Positions 30,355 through 39,929 are shown, numbered from the stretch's first letter. The stretch is DNA of 64,000 nt from Bradyrhizobium sp. CCGUVB1N3 (GCF_024199925.1 NZ_JANADR010000001.1:6389501-6453500); one strand, 5' to 3'. The notes: generated from the letters alone by a model not told the origin. Made by a program: numbers and translations.

Positions 30355-30880
30355 GGGCGGCTTTGATGTTTTGTTGCGGCCCAGCAGGGGGCGCGCGGGG
30401 ATCGCGAAAGGTCGGCCCTATTTACGGAGTCGAGTTAACCTGCGCAATCACCAAATCGCCATAAAGCGAACCTGGGTTCAGCCTTACAGGGGTCACGAAA
30501 CGAGACTGATCAGGGGCTTGGTATACCAGAGCGACATCGGGACGTTGAAGAAATGAATTCTTCACCACTCCTTCCGGGCCTCCCCTCGCGACTTGAAATC
30601 GCAAGAGGATCGTCCTCACGCGAACCAGTCCGTTCATGCTGTAAAGTGCAGTCAAAACGGCATTGAGTGGAACCGCAAAAGAGCCTGCCGCGCCCGCCGC
30701 TTGCCCCGTTTTTTCCCTCCATCATCTCGCCAGGGCGCTTCCGATATGCGCGCTCCGCATTCCGCGCCTGTCGCTTCCCGCTGACGACCGCGCGATCGAG
30801 ATAGCCTAGAAGTTGCGGACGCATCGCTCTTCGTCCAGGCGCGCCGCCCCGGCGGTTCGCCGCTAACGTGCCGGGATACG
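30355..30880. other. Gene-free stretch upstream of sdhC
   Basis: 526 bp with no convincing coding sequence. GC content looks a little lower than in flanking genes. It should contain the sdhC promoter, but no clear -35/-10 or operator was identified. It continues rightward into a decayed TSUP fragment, so part of it may be old gene debris. Confidence 0.5.
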
Positions 30881-30886
30881 ATTCGC

Positions 30887-31087
30887 GTGATTGCAGGTCT
30901 CGATCTCCGCTCGGCTACGTCCTCGCTGGTCGGCGCCGTGCCCGTGATGCCGATAAGCCTCGTCACCGCACCACTCGGCGTGAAGGCCGAGCATGCGATG
31001 TCCAAGCGCACGCTGGAGGCCGCGTTCGGCTGCTATCTGTTTATCGTCGGCAGTCGGTTTGGGCTGAGCCTCGCGGGTGGCCACTAG
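30887..31087 (+). pseudogene. Remnant of a TauE/SafE-family (TSUP) permease C-terminus
   Basis: The frame shows MPISLVTAPLGVKAEHAMSK, RTLEAAFGCYLF and IVGSRFGLSL, which is how TSUP (sulfite exporter TauE/SafE) proteins end. The part just before it, PLGYV, is in the next frame at about 30905-30925, suggesting a frameshift. The N-terminal two thirds of a TSUP protein (about 250 residues) are absent. It looks like a gene reduced to its last helices. Confidence 0.6.
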
Positions 31088-31095
31088 TCGACGGA

Positions 31096-31593
31096 CTAAT
31101 CTTTCAATCGCACTTCGCTGTGGAACCACATTCGGGGATCGCCAATGCCCTCGATGCGATCGGAGTCCGCCAATACCTTCAATCGGGCTGCGATCATCTC
31201 GTCACTGATCGGCAATCCCAGTTCCTTGCAGCGGTCCATCACAAGAAACACCATCATCGCGGTCTTTCGCCAATGTGGCTTCATGACCGAGAAAATGATC
31301 TCGTCGAACTGTTGATCGGTTACCGACGGCGGTAGGAGCACCTCATCCCATGTGAGCTCGCTGGAGATTGTAGGCGGCTCCCAACTGGGCTTTGGGGGCT
31401 CTAGGTCCGGGTATTGTTCGTAAATCGGCAGGAGGACCTCGTCCTCCAAAGCGGCGACGATGTCGTCAAGCCAGTCTCCCAGCTTGATCCGCTCAGCTTT
31501 GCCAAGCCCTGCGATGGCCATTCGGGCCTGGTCCAATGCCGTGCAGGCTTTGAGGAGATAATCGTTGATCCGGACAGCCTGCTCGCGTTTCAT
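31096..31593 (-). CDS. Hypothetical protein, DUF3658-like C-terminus
   Basis: 165 residues, soluble and acidic. The C-terminal part (LPISDEMIAARLKVLADSDR, GDPRMWFHSEVRL) resembles the DUF3658 type of helical domain; this is a pattern impression, not a firm assignment. The base composition is lower in GC and the codon use less biased than in neighbours, and it lies next to a decayed gene, so horizontal origin is plausible. It ends 31 bp after matB in map order on the same strand, with matB upstream. Confidence 0.65.
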   Translation of the reverse strand: MKREQAVRINDYLLKACTALDQARMAIAGLGKAERIKLGDWLDDIVAALEDEVLLPIYEQYPDLEPPKPSWEPPTISSELTWDEVLLPPSVTDQQFDEIIFSVMKPHWRKTAMMVFLVMDRCKELGLPISDEMIAARLKVLADSDRIEGIGDPRMWFHSEVRLKD

Positions 31594-31624
31594 GTCTCCC
31601 CAGCCCGGAGCGATCGGGCGCCCC

Positions 31625-33154
31625 TTACTTCTTCGCGTAGATATCCTTGTACGTATCCCGCAAAACGTTCTTCTGCACCTTGCCCATGGTGTTGCGCGGC
31701 AGCTCGTCGACGACGAAGACGCGCTTGGGCATCTTGAACTTTGCGAGACGGCCGTCGAGCGCCTTCAGCACCGAGGCCTCGCTGACATCGGCGCCCTTGT
31801 TGCAGACCAGGACCGCGGTGACGCCCTCGCCGAAATCGGCATGCGGCACGCCGATCACGGCGGACTCGATCACGCCCGGCATGGCGTCGATCTCGCTCTC
31901 GATTTCCTTCGGGTAGACATTGAAGCCGCCTGAAATGACGAGATCCTTACCGCGGCCGAGGATGTGGACGTAGCCCTTGGCGTCGATCTTGCCGAGGTCG
32001 CCAGTGATGAAGAAGCCGTCGGAACGGAATTCCGACTTGGTCTTCTCCGGCATGCGCCAATAGCCCTTGAAGACGTTCGGGCCCTTGACCTCGATCATGC
32101 CGATTTCGTCGCGCGGCAATTCCTTGCCGGTCTCGGGGTCGGTGACGCGGGCGGAGACGCCGGGCAGCGGAAAGCCGACCGCGCCGGGCACGCGCTCGCC
32201 GTCATAGGGGTTCGACGTGTTCATGTTGGTCTCGGTCATGCCGTAGCGCTCGAGCACGGCGTGTCCAGTGCGCGCCGACCATTCGCGATGGGTGTCGGCG
32301 AGCAGCGGTGCCGAGCCCGAGATGAAGAGACGCATGTGCCTGGTCGTCTCGCGCGACAGCGCGGGGTTTTGCAAGAGGCGCGTATAGAACGTCGGCACAC
32401 CCATCAGCACGGTGGCGCGCGCCATCAGCTTGACGATCAGGTCAGGGTCGAGCTTCGGCAGGAAGATCATCGACGCGCGCGAAAACAGCGTGACGTTGGT
32501 CGCCACGAACAGGCCGTGAGTGTGGTAGATCGGCAGCGCGTGGATCAGCACGTCCTTGTCGGTGAAGCGCCAGTACTCGACCAGCGTCAGCGAGTTCGAG
32601 GCGAGATTGTCGTGGGACAGCATCGCGCCCTTGGAGCGGCCGGTGGTGCCTGACGTGTAGAGGATCGCGGCGAGATCGTCATTCGCGCGTGCCACAGTGG
32701 CGAATTCGCTCTTCGCCTTCGCTGCGGCGTCCGTCAGCGAGCCTTTGCCGTCGGGCCCGAGCGTTTCGACCTTGGCCTTCACCTTGGCGGCGATCGCAGC
32801 GATGCCGTCGGCCTTGGAGGGATCGCAGACCACCAGCGACGGCTCGGCGTCGGTGATGAAGTAGTCGAGCTCGTTCAGCGTATAGGCGGTGTTGAGCGGC
32901 AGATAGACCGCGCCGGCGCGCACGGTCGCGAGGTACAGCACGATGTTGGCGACGGATTTTTCGACCTGCACCGCGACGCGGTCGCCCGGCTTTACGCCGC
33001 GCTCCACCAGCACATTCGCCATCTGGCCCGCGCGTGCGATCAGCTCGCCGTAGCTGATGCGGCCGCCGTCATGGGTCTCGATCGCAAGCCGCGTCGGATC
33101 CTCGAGGCTATCGAACAGGCGGGAAAACAGATTGGCGTTGGCAGCTTGGTTCAT
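31625..33154 (-). CDS. matB: Malonyl-CoA synthetase
   Basis: 509 residues. ANL-superfamily acyl-CoA synthetase: phosphate loop LYTSGTTGRSKGAMLSH near residue 163, ERYGMTETNMNTSNPYDGER near 300, GDLGKIDAKGYVHILGRGKD near 390 and the catalytic Lys in RNTMGKVQKN near 490. The MTETxMNTSNP segment and the overall sequence match rhizobial MatB, which makes malonyl-CoA from malonate. matA and matC are not adjacent. It is divergent from the SDR at 33241. Confidence 0.93.
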   Translation of the reverse strand: MNQAANANLFSRLFDSLEDPTRLAIETHDGGRISYGELIARAGQMANVLVERGVKPGDRVAVQVEKSVANIVLYLATVRAGAVYLPLNTAYTLNELDYFITDAEPSLVVCDPSKADGIAAIAAKVKAKVETLGPDGKGSLTDAAAKAKSEFATVARANDDLAAILYTSGTTGRSKGAMLSHDNLASNSLTLVEYWRFTDKDVLIHALPIYHTHGLFVATNVTLFSRASMIFLPKLDPDLIVKLMARATVLMGVPTFYTRLLQNPALSRETTRHMRLFISGSAPLLADTHREWSARTGHAVLERYGMTETNMNTSNPYDGERVPGAVGFPLPGVSARVTDPETGKELPRDEIGMIEVKGPNVFKGYWRMPEKTKSEFRSDGFFITGDLGKIDAKGYVHILGRGKDLVISGGFNVYPKEIESEIDAMPGVIESAVIGVPHADFGEGVTAVLVCNKGADVSEASVLKALDGRLAKFKMPKRVFVVDELPRNTMGKVQKNVLRDTYKDIYAKK

Positions 33155-33240
33155 GCAACATTCCTCGCCGGCGAAGGCCGGTCAAAACCGAGGGCTGCAT
33201 TAGCAAAAACAGCCCCGATGAAGCAACGGAGACAGTTTGC

Positions 33241-33990
33241 ATGACGAAAGGTGGGAAACGCGTGGCCTGGGTCACGGGCGGCGGCAGCGGGATCGGGGAG
33301 GCCGGCGCGGAGGCTCTCGCGGCCGACGGCTGGACGGTGGTGGTGTCCGGGCGGCGGAAGGATGCGTTGGATACCGTGGTCGCCAAAATCACCAGAGACG
33401 GCGGGGCGGCGGCGGCGATCCCGCTCGATGTCAGCGTCGCCGCGGATGTCCAGAAAGCAGCCGATCAGATCCTGGCGAAACACGGCCGCATCGACGTCCT
33501 GGTCAACAGTGCCGGCGTCAATGTTCCCAAGCGAAGCTGGAACGACATGGAACTGGAGGGCTGGGACAAGCTCGTCGAGATCAACCTCAACGGCGTGCTC
33601 TATTGCATGCGCGCGGTGCTGCCGGCGATGCGCAGGCAGCAGGACGGATGCATCATCAACGTCTCGTCCTGGGCCGGTCGTCACGTCTCGAAGATGCCGG
33701 GCCCGGCCTACACCACGACCAAACATGCGGTGCTTGCGCTGACCCATTCCTTCAACATGGACGAGTGCGTCAACGGCCTGCGCGCCTGCTGCCTGATGCC
33801 GGGCGAGGTGGCGACGCCGATCCTGAAGCTGCGGCCGGTCGTGCCGAGCGAGGAGGAGCAGGCGAGGATGCTCCAGTCCGAAGATCTTGGCCGCACCATC
33901 GCCTTCATCGCCTCCATGCCGCCGCGCGTCTGCATCAACGAAGTGCTGATCAGCCCCACGCATAATCGCGGATTTATTCAGACGCCGTGA
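33241..33990 (+). CDS. SDR-family oxidoreductase (classical)
   Basis: 249 residues. TGGGSGIG near residue 12, NSAG near 90, active-site Ser in NVSSWAG near 143 and YTTTK near 156, then LMPGEVATPI. All catalytic residues are present, so it is probably an active NAD(P)-dependent alcohol/ketone oxidoreductase; the substrate is unknown. GGAGAC precedes the ATG. It shares an 86-bp promoter gap with divergent matB. Confidence 0.92.
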   Translation: MTKGGKRVAWVTGGGSGIGEAGAEALAADGWTVVVSGRRKDALDTVVAKITRDGGAAAAIPLDVSVAADVQKAADQILAKHGRIDVLVNSAGVNVPKRSWNDMELEGWDKLVEINLNGVLYCMRAVLPAMRRQQDGCIINVSSWAGRHVSKMPGPAYTTTKHAVLALTHSFNMDECVNGLRACCLMPGEVATPILKLRPVVPSEEEQARMLQSEDLGRTIAFIASMPPRVCINEVLISPTHNRGFIQTP

Positions 33991-34026
33991 AGCGGGGATT
34001 GATCGGCGCGCCACACTCTCGGTGCC

Positions 34027-34115
34027 GTAGGGTGGGCAAAGCGAAGCGTGCCCACCATCTTTCGCGAATCTGGACATAAATGGTGGGCACGGCGCTTGCG
34101 CGCCTTTGCCCCACA
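34027..34115. repeat. Intergenic repeat, family E, copy 1 (degenerate right arm)
   Basis: GTAGGGTGGGCAAAGCGAAG and CGTGCCCACC, then GGTGGGCACGGCGC and CGCCTTTGCCCC. The right arm does not close as CACCCTAC, unlike the copies at 36548, 39098 and 42431. The rest of 34116-34309 shows only weak echoes of the same unit and the fasciclin gene's promoter side. Confidence 0.75.
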
Positions 34116-34309
34116 GCACCGGCGTGCTTGGCGCGAGCTCGCAGCACCCCACGAATTCGCCCACCCAAAGTTTCACGCATCACAATAAATTATTGTCCGA
34201 AACCGCTCGGCAAACCCTCCCGTAGTTCGGCCAACGACGGCGCTATCGCCTCACACCTGTCGCAGGCGCCGTTGTTGCAGGACTTCATCCAGATATCGGG
34301 AGACTCTCC

Positions 34310-34864
34310 ATGTCGAAGCGTATTGCCTATCTCGCCGCTGCCGCCTTCAGCGCACTCGCCATCACCGCAACCGTCGTCGCGCCGGTTCGTGCCGAGGAAA
34401 AGACCGTGATGGTCGGCGGCGCCGCGATGTTCCCCTCCAAGAACATCATCCAGAACGCCGTCAACTCCAAGGACCACACCACGCTGGTGGCGGCGGTGAA
34501 GGCCGCCGGTCTCGTGCAGACGCTGGAAGGCAAGGGTCCGTTCACGGTGTTCGCGCCGACCAATGCGGCCTTCGGCAAGCTGCCGGCCGGCACCGTCGAC
34601 ACCCTGGTCAAGCCTGAGAACAAGGCGACCCTGACCAAGATCCTCACCTACCATGTCGTGCCCGGCAAGCTCGAGGCCTCCGATCTCCTCGACGGCAAGA
34701 AGCTGAAGACCGCCGAGGGCGAGGAGCTGACGATCAAGAAGATGGACGGCAAGACCTGGATCGTCGACGCCAAGGGCGGTACCTCGATGGTGACGATCAC
34801 CAACGTCAACCAGTCGAACGGCGTGATCCATGTGGTCGACACCGTGCTGATGCCGGCGACGTAA
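34310..34864 (+). CDS. Exported fasciclin-domain protein
   Basis: 184 residues. Signal peptide about 1-28 (ending VRAE) then one FAS1 domain (about 45-183): NAVNSKDHTTLVAAVKAAGL, GPFTVFAPTNAAFGKLP, ILTYHVVPGKL and GVIHVVDTVLMP. FAS1 proteins mediate adhesion at the cell surface; in rhizobia such small secreted forms have been linked to symbiosis, but no direct evidence exists here. A GGGAG site precedes the ATG and a strong terminator follows. Confidence 0.93.
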   Translation: MSKRIAYLAAAAFSALAITATVVAPVRAEEKTVMVGGAAMFPSKNIIQNAVNSKDHTTLVAAVKAAGLVQTLEGKGPFTVFAPTNAAFGKLPAGTVDTLVKPENKATLTKILTYHVVPGKLEASDLLDGKKLKTAEGEELTIKKMDGKTWIVDAKGGTSMVTITNVNQSNGVIHVVDTVLMPAT

Positions 34865-34908
34865 CACCGCACCGCCCTGTTTCATCCCCGAACGGGACGC
34901 GCGAAACG

Positions 34909-34938
34909 GCGAGCCGGGGGATCCCGGCTCGCTTTTTT
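34909..34938 (+). terminator. Rho-independent terminator of fasciclin gene
   Basis: 10-bp stem GCGAGCCGGG/CCCGGCTCGC with a 4-nt loop followed by TTTTTT. Confidence 0.9.
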
Positions 34939-35046
34939 GTGACCGCGATGTTTCATAGGCATCGATTCGATACCTAAGAGGGCGTAACGAAACCGAAATT
35001 GCCGGCGTATATTTGTTCTCACGCGATCCCTAAGGACGGAACCACC

Positions 35047-35676
35047 ATGTCCAGCCTTGCTGCAACCGATGCACCCGCTACCTCCTCGCCGGCGAAGGTC
35101 ATTCAGCCGGTCTGGGTGCGGGTGATGCACTGGATCAACGCATTCGCCATGATCCTGATGATCATGTCGGGCTGGCAGATCTACAACGCCTCGCCGCTGT
35201 TCAATTTCAGCTTCTCCCGCGACATCACGCTCGGCGGCTGGCTCGGCGGCGCGCTGCTCTGGCATTTTGCGGCGATGTGGCTGTTGATGATCAACGGGCT
35301 CGCCTATCTCATCACCGGCCTTGCCACCGGCCGCTTCGCCAGGAAGCTGCTGCCGATCACGCCGTCCGGCGTGCTCCACGACGTCAGGGCGGCCCTGACC
35401 TTCAAGCTCGGCCATGACGATCTCACCGTCTACAATTACGTGCAGCGCCTGCTTTATGCCGGGATCATCGTGGTCGGCGTGCTCATCGTGCTGTCGGGGC
35501 TGTCGATGTGGAAACCGGTCCAACTCTACTATCTGGTGGCGCTGTTCGGCGACTATCCGACGGCACGCTACGTCCACTTCTTCTGCATGGCCGCGATCTG
35601 CGCCTTCCTCGTGGTCCACGTGGCGCTCGCGCTGCTCGTGCCGAAGAGCCTGCGCGCCATGATCATCGGCCGCTGA
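35047..35676 (+). CDS. Cytochrome b561-type membrane protein
   Basis: 209 residues from the ATG at 35047, preceded by AAGGACGG. Four or five membrane helices; His residues in RVMHWINAF near 30, ALLWHFAAMW near 80, and YVHFFCMAAI and LVVHVAL near 180 and 195 are the likely haem b ligands. It is followed, after a repeat, by a molybdopterin oxidoreductase, and the pairing resembles MsrQ/MsrP or similar quinone-linked molybdoenzyme systems. It probably supplies electrons to, or takes them from, the partner via the quinone pool. Confidence 0.88.
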   Translation: MSSLAATDAPATSSPAKVIQPVWVRVMHWINAFAMILMIMSGWQIYNASPLFNFSFSRDITLGGWLGGALLWHFAAMWLLMINGLAYLITGLATGRFARKLLPITPSGVLHDVRAALTFKLGHDDLTVYNYVQRLLYAGIIVVGVLIVLSGLSMWKPVQLYYLVALFGDYPTARYVHFFCMAAICAFLVVHVALALLVPKSLRAMIIGR

Positions 35677-35678
35677 TC

Positions 35679-35727
35679 GAGCATGATCCGGAAAAGTGGG
35701 AACCGGTTTTCCGACAAGATCATGCTC
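35679..35727. repeat. Palindromic repeat, family A, copy 2, inside an operon
   Basis: GAGCATGATC...GATCATGCTC arms with inner GGAAAAGTGGGAACCGGTTTTCC. It fills the 77-bp gap between the cytochrome b and molybdopterin oxidoreductase genes. Confidence 0.85.
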
Positions 35728-35753
35728 AGAACAAAAGATTCTCGAGGAACATC

Positions 35754-36536
35754 ATGGCCAAGCGTTCGTTCCTGATCCCCGGCGTCGACAAGCGTCTCCT
35801 GATCAAGGATTCGCTCAAGGCGATGCCGGACCTCACCCGCCGCCGCTTCATCACGGGCGGTGCCAGCCTGGGCGCGCTGAGCCTGCTCACCGGTTGCGAC
35901 GTCGTCGATTCATCGTCGGCAGAAGAAATGCTGAAGACGGTCTCGAAATTCAACGACGCCGTGCAGGCCTTCATCTTCAATCCGGACGCGCTGGCGCCGA
36001 CCTTCCCGGAGAGCGCGATCACAAAGCCGTTCCCGTTCAACGCCTATTACGATCTCGACGAGGCGCCCGAGGTTTCGGCCGCGGATTGGAAGCTCGAGGT
36101 GCGCGGCCTCGTCGACAACAAGAAGTCCTGGACGCTGGACGAACTCTACCAGCTCCCGCAGGTGACGCAGATCACCCGCCATATCTGCGTCGAGGGCTGG
36201 AGCGCGATCGGAAGCTGGACCGGCACTCCGCTGCGCGATTTCCTGAAACTGATCGGCGCCGACACCCGCGCGAAATATGTCTGGTTCCAGTGCGCCGACA
36301 AGGATGGCTACAACTCCCCGCTCGACATGCGCAGCGCGCTGCATCCGCAGACGCAGATGACGTTCAAATATGCCAACGACATTCTGCCGCGCGCCTACGG
36401 TTTTCCGATGAAGATCCGCGTGCCCACAAAACTCGGCTTCAAGAACCCGAAATACGTGGTCTCGATGGAAGTCACCAACGAGTACAAGGGCGGTTATTGG
36501 GAAGACCAGGGGTATAATTCGTTCAGTGGGAGTTGA
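35754..36536 (+). CDS. Sulfite oxidase/MsrP-like molybdopterin oxidoreductase, Tat-exported
   Basis: 260 residues from the ATG at 35754. A twin-arginine signal with an inserted stretch (LTRRRFITGGA near residues 26-36) ends in a lipobox-like LLTGC, so it may be a Tat lipoprotein. The molybdopterin domain (about 95-250) has TRHICVEGW, whose Cys binds Mo, and GYNSPLDM, GFPMKIRVPTKLGFKNPKYV. It is most like the YedY/MsrP and sulfite-oxidase core without a dimerisation domain. Substrate unknown; methionine sulfoxide or an S/N-oxide is a guess. Partner: the cytochrome b upstream. Confidence 0.9.
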   Translation: MAKRSFLIPGVDKRLLIKDSLKAMPDLTRRRFITGGASLGALSLLTGCDVVDSSSAEEMLKTVSKFNDAVQAFIFNPDALAPTFPESAITKPFPFNAYYDLDEAPEVSAADWKLEVRGLVDNKKSWTLDELYQLPQVTQITRHICVEGWSAIGSWTGTPLRDFLKLIGADTRAKYVWFQCADKDGYNSPLDMRSALHPQTQMTFKYANDILPRAYGFPMKIRVPTKLGFKNPKYVVSMEVTNEYKGGYWEDQGYNSFSGS

Positions 36537-36547
36537 CGCCACGAATT

Positions 36548-36640
36548 GTAGGGTGGGCAAAGCGTAGCGTGCCCACCACTTCTGTTGCGATCGTGGAGAG
36601 ATGGTGGGCACGGCGCAAGAGCGCCTTTGCACACCCTACG
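36548..36640. repeat. Intergenic repeat, family E, copy 2
   Basis: GTAGGGTGGGCAAAGCG at the left and CGCCTTTGCACACCCTAC at the right, with inner TGCCCACC/GGTGGGCA arms. The right arm contains the stop codon of the MFS gene (36636-36638). Confidence 0.85.
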
Positions 36641-37835
36641 ACACCGAATGCTTCGGCCCCACCTTCCGCTGGCACAGCGCCGCCACCGCCCCGAGCGCGA
36701 GCAGCGCGGCCGAAACATTCAACGCATACGACAGGCTCCCCAGCGCATCCGTGATGGCACCCACCACGATCGGCCCAAGCGTCTGGCCGACGCCGAACGA
36801 AATCGTCATCGCCGCGATCGCCGTTGGCCATATTGCGGGCGGATAGTTGAAGCGCACGAAAGCGGTCGTTGACCCCACGACCGCGAAGAAAGCGACACCG
36901 AACACGACGGCCGAGGTCGCAAGCCACGCCGTCGAATGCCCGAGCATCGGCAAGCTCGCGCCGAGCGCATTGGTGCCGAGGATGATCGCGGTGGCGAGCC
37001 CGCCGCGGTCGAGTGCCAGTACGCCGCGCCAGACCCAGGGCGTGACGAAGGCGCTCACCCCGATCAGGCTCCAGAACGCAGCCTGCGCCGCAGCGCCGCC
37101 ACCGGCATCGCGCACATAGGCGATCATGAAGGTCATGTAGGCGATGTAGCCCGCCCCGAACAGGAAGTAGCCGGCGAGATAGATCAGGATCGGCGGAAGC
37201 GCGAACGAGCCGTGGCCGGCGTCGCTGAAGCGTGCCTTGCTCTCAATGCGGATCAAGAACAGCGGGATGGTCATGGCGGCCGAGAGCAGCGTCAGCGCCC
37301 ACCACACGATCCACCACGAGCCCGGCCCGAAATGCTGCAGCGTGAACGGCGCGATCAGGCCGGAGGCGAGGATGCCGATGCCGGGGCCGGCATAGAACAG
37401 GCTGAGCAGGAAATTGGCCCTTTCAGGGTGCGACTGCGCGATGGTGGCGGCCAGCGCGCCGCCGGCCACGAAGCCGGCCGCAGCGCCCAGCCCCAGCACC
37501 AATCGCGCGAGACTCAACGCGAAGAAGTTCCCGGTGAGCGCGCAGACCGCCAGGGCGGCGAGGCAGGCCAGCGTTCCGCCGCGGATCGCGGCCGACCAGC
37601 CGACCCGCTTGATCAGCCGCGAGGCCATAAGGGCACCCGCGAGGTAGCCGACGGCGTTGATGGTGTTCATGAAACCGGCGGCCGAGTAGGACCAGCTCAG
37701 GCTGTCCCGCATGTCCGGCAGTACCAGCGCATAGGCGAAGCGGCCGATGCCGAGCCCGACCGTCGCCGCCAGCGACAGCATCAGAATCAGCCGCGCAGGA
37801 TGCGGCTCTCGTGGGGGGCGGTCAGGGGCGTGCAA
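36636..37835 (-). CDS. MFS transporter, YbfB/YjiJ-like
   Basis: About 399 residues from the TTG at 37835, which has GGAG 6 nt upstream; the first internal ATG (37781) would cut into helix 1 sequence. Twelve membrane helices, with [20 protein letters not shown] in helix 1 as in the YbfB/YjiJ group and [20 protein letters not shown] in helix 4. Substrate unknown. The TAG stop lies in the right arm of a family E repeat, so the final four residues (near KHSVS) are repeat-derived or repeat-adjacent. Confidence 0.88.
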   Translation of the reverse strand: MHAPDRPPREPHPARLILMLSLAATVGLGIGRFAYALVLPDMRDSLSWSYSAAGFMNTINAVGYLAGALMASRLIKRVGWSAAIRGGTLACLAALAVCALTGNFFALSLARLVLGLGAAAGFVAGGALAATIAQSHPERANFLLSLFYAGPGIGILASGLIAPFTLQHFGPGSWWIVWWALTLLSAAMTIPLFLIRIESKARFSDAGHGSFALPPILIYLAGYFLFGAGYIAYMTFMIAYVRDAGGGAAAQAAFWSLIGVSAFVTPWVWRGVLALDRGGLATAIILGTNALGASLPMLGHSTAWLATSAVVFGVAFFAVVGSTTAFVRFNYPPAIWPTAIAAMTISFGVGQTLGPIVVGAITDALGSLSYALNVSAALLALGAVAALCQRKVGPKHSVS

Positions 37836-37967
37836 GGGGTACTCCGGCGCGGCCGATTGTGGCAGGCCCGGTGCGCCTTGCACAGCCGCGCCGCGGCAAT
37901 GGTGTCTTGCCAAGCGCGCAACGCCGCTCTAGCACTCCGGCCGAATTCGACCTCAGAGGAACCGACC

Positions 37968-39080
37968 ATGGCGACCCATAAACTGCTGCTGCTCCCCGGT
38001 GACGGCATTGGCCCCGAAGTGATGGGCGAGGTGAAGCGGCTGATCGACTGGCTCAATGCGGCCGGGATCGCCAAGTTCGAGACCGACACCGGGCTCGTGG
38101 GCGGCGCCGCCTATGACGCGCACAAGGTGTCGATCTCCGAGGGCGACATGGCCAAGGCCAAGGACGCCGACGCCGTGATCTTCGGTGCGGTCGGCGGTCC
38201 GAAATGGGATGCCGTTCCTTACGAGGTGCGCCCCGAAGCCGGCCTGCTCCGGCTGCGCAAGGATCTCGCTTTGTTCGCCAATTTACGCCCCGCCGTCTGC
38301 TATCCGGCGCTTGCCGACGCCTCGAGCCTGAAGCGTGAGGCCATCGAGGGCCTCGACATCGTGATCGTGCGGGAGCTCACCGGCGGCGTCTATTTCGGCG
38401 AGCCAAAGACCATCACCGATCTTGGCAACGGCCAGAAGCGCGCCATCGACACCCAGGTCTACGACACCTACGAGATCGAGCGCATCGGCCGCGTCGCCTT
38501 CGAGCTTGCCAAGAAGCGCAAGAACAAGGTGACCTCGATGGAAAAGCGCAACGTCATGAAGTCGGGCGTGCTCTGGAATGAGGTCATGACCCAGGTCCAC
38601 AAGCGCGAATATCCCGATGTCACGCTCGAGCACCAGCTCGCCGATTCCGGCGGCATGATGCTGGTGAAATGGCCGAAGCAGTTCGACGTCATCGTCACCG
38701 ACAATCTGTTCGGCGACATGCTCTCCGACATCGCGGCGATGCTGACCGGTTCGCTCGGCATGCTGCCCTCGGCCTCGCTCGGCGAGGTCGACGTCAAGAG
38801 CAAGAAGCGCAAGGCGCTGTACGAGCCCGTGCACGGCTCGGCGCCCGACATCGCAGGCCAAGGCCTCGCCAACCCGATCGCGATGATCTCGTCCTTCGGC
38901 ATGGCGCTGCGCTATTCCTTCGACATGGGCGCGCTCGCCGACAAGGTCGATGCCGCGATCGCCGCCGTGCTGGCGAGCGGCCTGCGCACCGCCGACATCA
39001 AGTCGGAAGGCACCACCGCCGCCTCGACCACGCAGATGGGCGAAGCGATCCTGAAGGAATTGCAGAAGCTGCACGCGTAA
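37968..39080 (+). CDS. leuB: 3-isopropylmalate dehydrogenase
   Basis: 370 residues from the ATG at 37968, with CAGAGGAA upstream. It oxidises and decarboxylates 3-isopropylmalate in leucine synthesis. Signatures: [34 protein letters not shown], the metal-binding [14 protein letters not shown] and [18 protein letters not shown]. leuC and leuD are in this window but 9-15 kb away on the other strand. A family E repeat follows. Confidence 0.97.
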   Translation: MATHKLLLLPGDGIGPEVMGEVKRLIDWLNAAGIAKFETDTGLVGGAAYDAHKVSISEGDMAKAKDADAVIFGAVGGPKWDAVPYEVRPEAGLLRLRKDLALFANLRPAVCYPALADASSLKREAIEGLDIVIVRELTGGVYFGEPKTITDLGNGQKRAIDTQVYDTYEIERIGRVAFELAKKRKNKVTSMEKRNVMKSGVLWNEVMTQVHKREYPDVTLEHQLADSGGMMLVKWPKQFDVIVTDNLFGDMLSDIAAMLTGSLGMLPSASLGEVDVKSKKRKALYEPVHGSAPDIAGQGLANPIAMISSFGMALRYSFDMGALADKVDAAIAAVLASGLRTADIKSEGTTAASTTQMGEAILKELQKLHA

Positions 39081-39097
39081 CGTCAAGCACCGCAATC

Positions 39098-39190
39098 GTA
39101 GGGTGGGCAAAGCGCAAGCGTGCCCACCTCTTCTCTCGCGATTGCCGCGAGATGGTGGGCACGGCGCTTCGCGCCTTTGCCCACCCTACG
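39098..39190. repeat. Intergenic repeat, family E, copy 3
   Basis: Full unit from GTAGGGTGGGCAAAGCGC to GCGCCTTTGCCCACCCTACG, with GATGGTGGGCACGG in the middle. It ends 23 bp before the acetyltransferase start. Confidence 0.88.
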
Positions 39191-39213
39191 GCGTCTTCAT
39201 CGGAGCCAGCCTC

Positions 39214-39858
39214 ATGGATGCGTCGCATCGACCCAAGATCGCGGAAACCGTCATCCATGAAACGGTGCGCCTGCGCGAGGCGCAGATCGGGCGCCGTTGC
39301 GAAGTCCTGGGCGACACGCGCATCGAGTATTCCTCGCTCGGCGACTACTCCTATCTCGGCGAGAACTGCGAGGTCGCCGACGCCGTGATCGGGAAGTTCA
39401 CGGCAATCGCCAACTCGGTGCGGATCGGCGCGCCGAATCATCCGATGGGTCGTCCGTCCCAACATCGCTTTACCTATTGCCCGGAATATTACGAGGCGAC
39501 AGCGACCCGCGACCGCGACTTCTTTGCGGACCGCCGCAGCGACCGGGTGATCGTTGGCAATGATTGCTGGATCGGGCACGCCGCCATCCTGCTGCCGGGC
39601 GTGAGCGTCGGCGACGGCGCGGTGATCGCCGCAGGCGCGGTCGTCAGCCGCGATGTGCCGCCCTACACGATCGTCGGCGGCGTTCCCGCGCGCTCCATCC
39701 GCAAGCGCTTTATCGATTCTGTCGCGGAAAGCCTGCGCCGTATCGCCTGGTGGGATTGGCCGGATGAGATCATCTTCGAGCGTCTGAGCGATTTCCGCTC
39801 CGAGGCGATCGAACAATTTTGCAAGCGTTACGACCCGGCTTTTGCTCCCGGCCGGTAG
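39214..39858 (+). CDS. Hexapeptide acetyltransferase, phosphonate-metabolism type
   Basis: 214 residues from the ATG at 39214. Left-handed beta-helix built of hexapeptides ([36 protein letters not shown]), then [54 protein letters not shown] and WWDWPDEII. These segments match the phn-associated transferase-hexapeptide family (TIGR03308 type). Other phn genes are absent here, so it is either a solitary paralogue or acts on another substrate. Confidence 0.87.
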   Translation: MDASHRPKIAETVIHETVRLREAQIGRRCEVLGDTRIEYSSLGDYSYLGENCEVADAVIGKFTAIANSVRIGAPNHPMGRPSQHRFTYCPEYYEATATRDRDFFADRRSDRVIVGNDCWIGHAAILLPGVSVGDGAVIAAGAVVSRDVPPYTIVGGVPARSIRKRFIDSVAESLRRIAWWDWPDEIIFERLSDFRSEAIEQFCKRYDPAFAPGR

Positions 39859-39880
39859 AGCGGGAAGACATCACAAAACA

Positions 39881-39910
39881 AAAATGGCCGGGCGCGAGCC
39901 CGGCCATTTT
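39881..39910. terminator. Bidirectional terminator
   Basis: Stem AAAATGGCCGGGC/GCCCGGCCATTTT with a 4-nt loop between convergent genes at 39214-39858 and 39930-40313. It is almost the same sequence as the one at 20660-20691. Confidence 0.9.
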
Positions 39911-39929
39911 GATTCAGTCGAAGCTCGTA

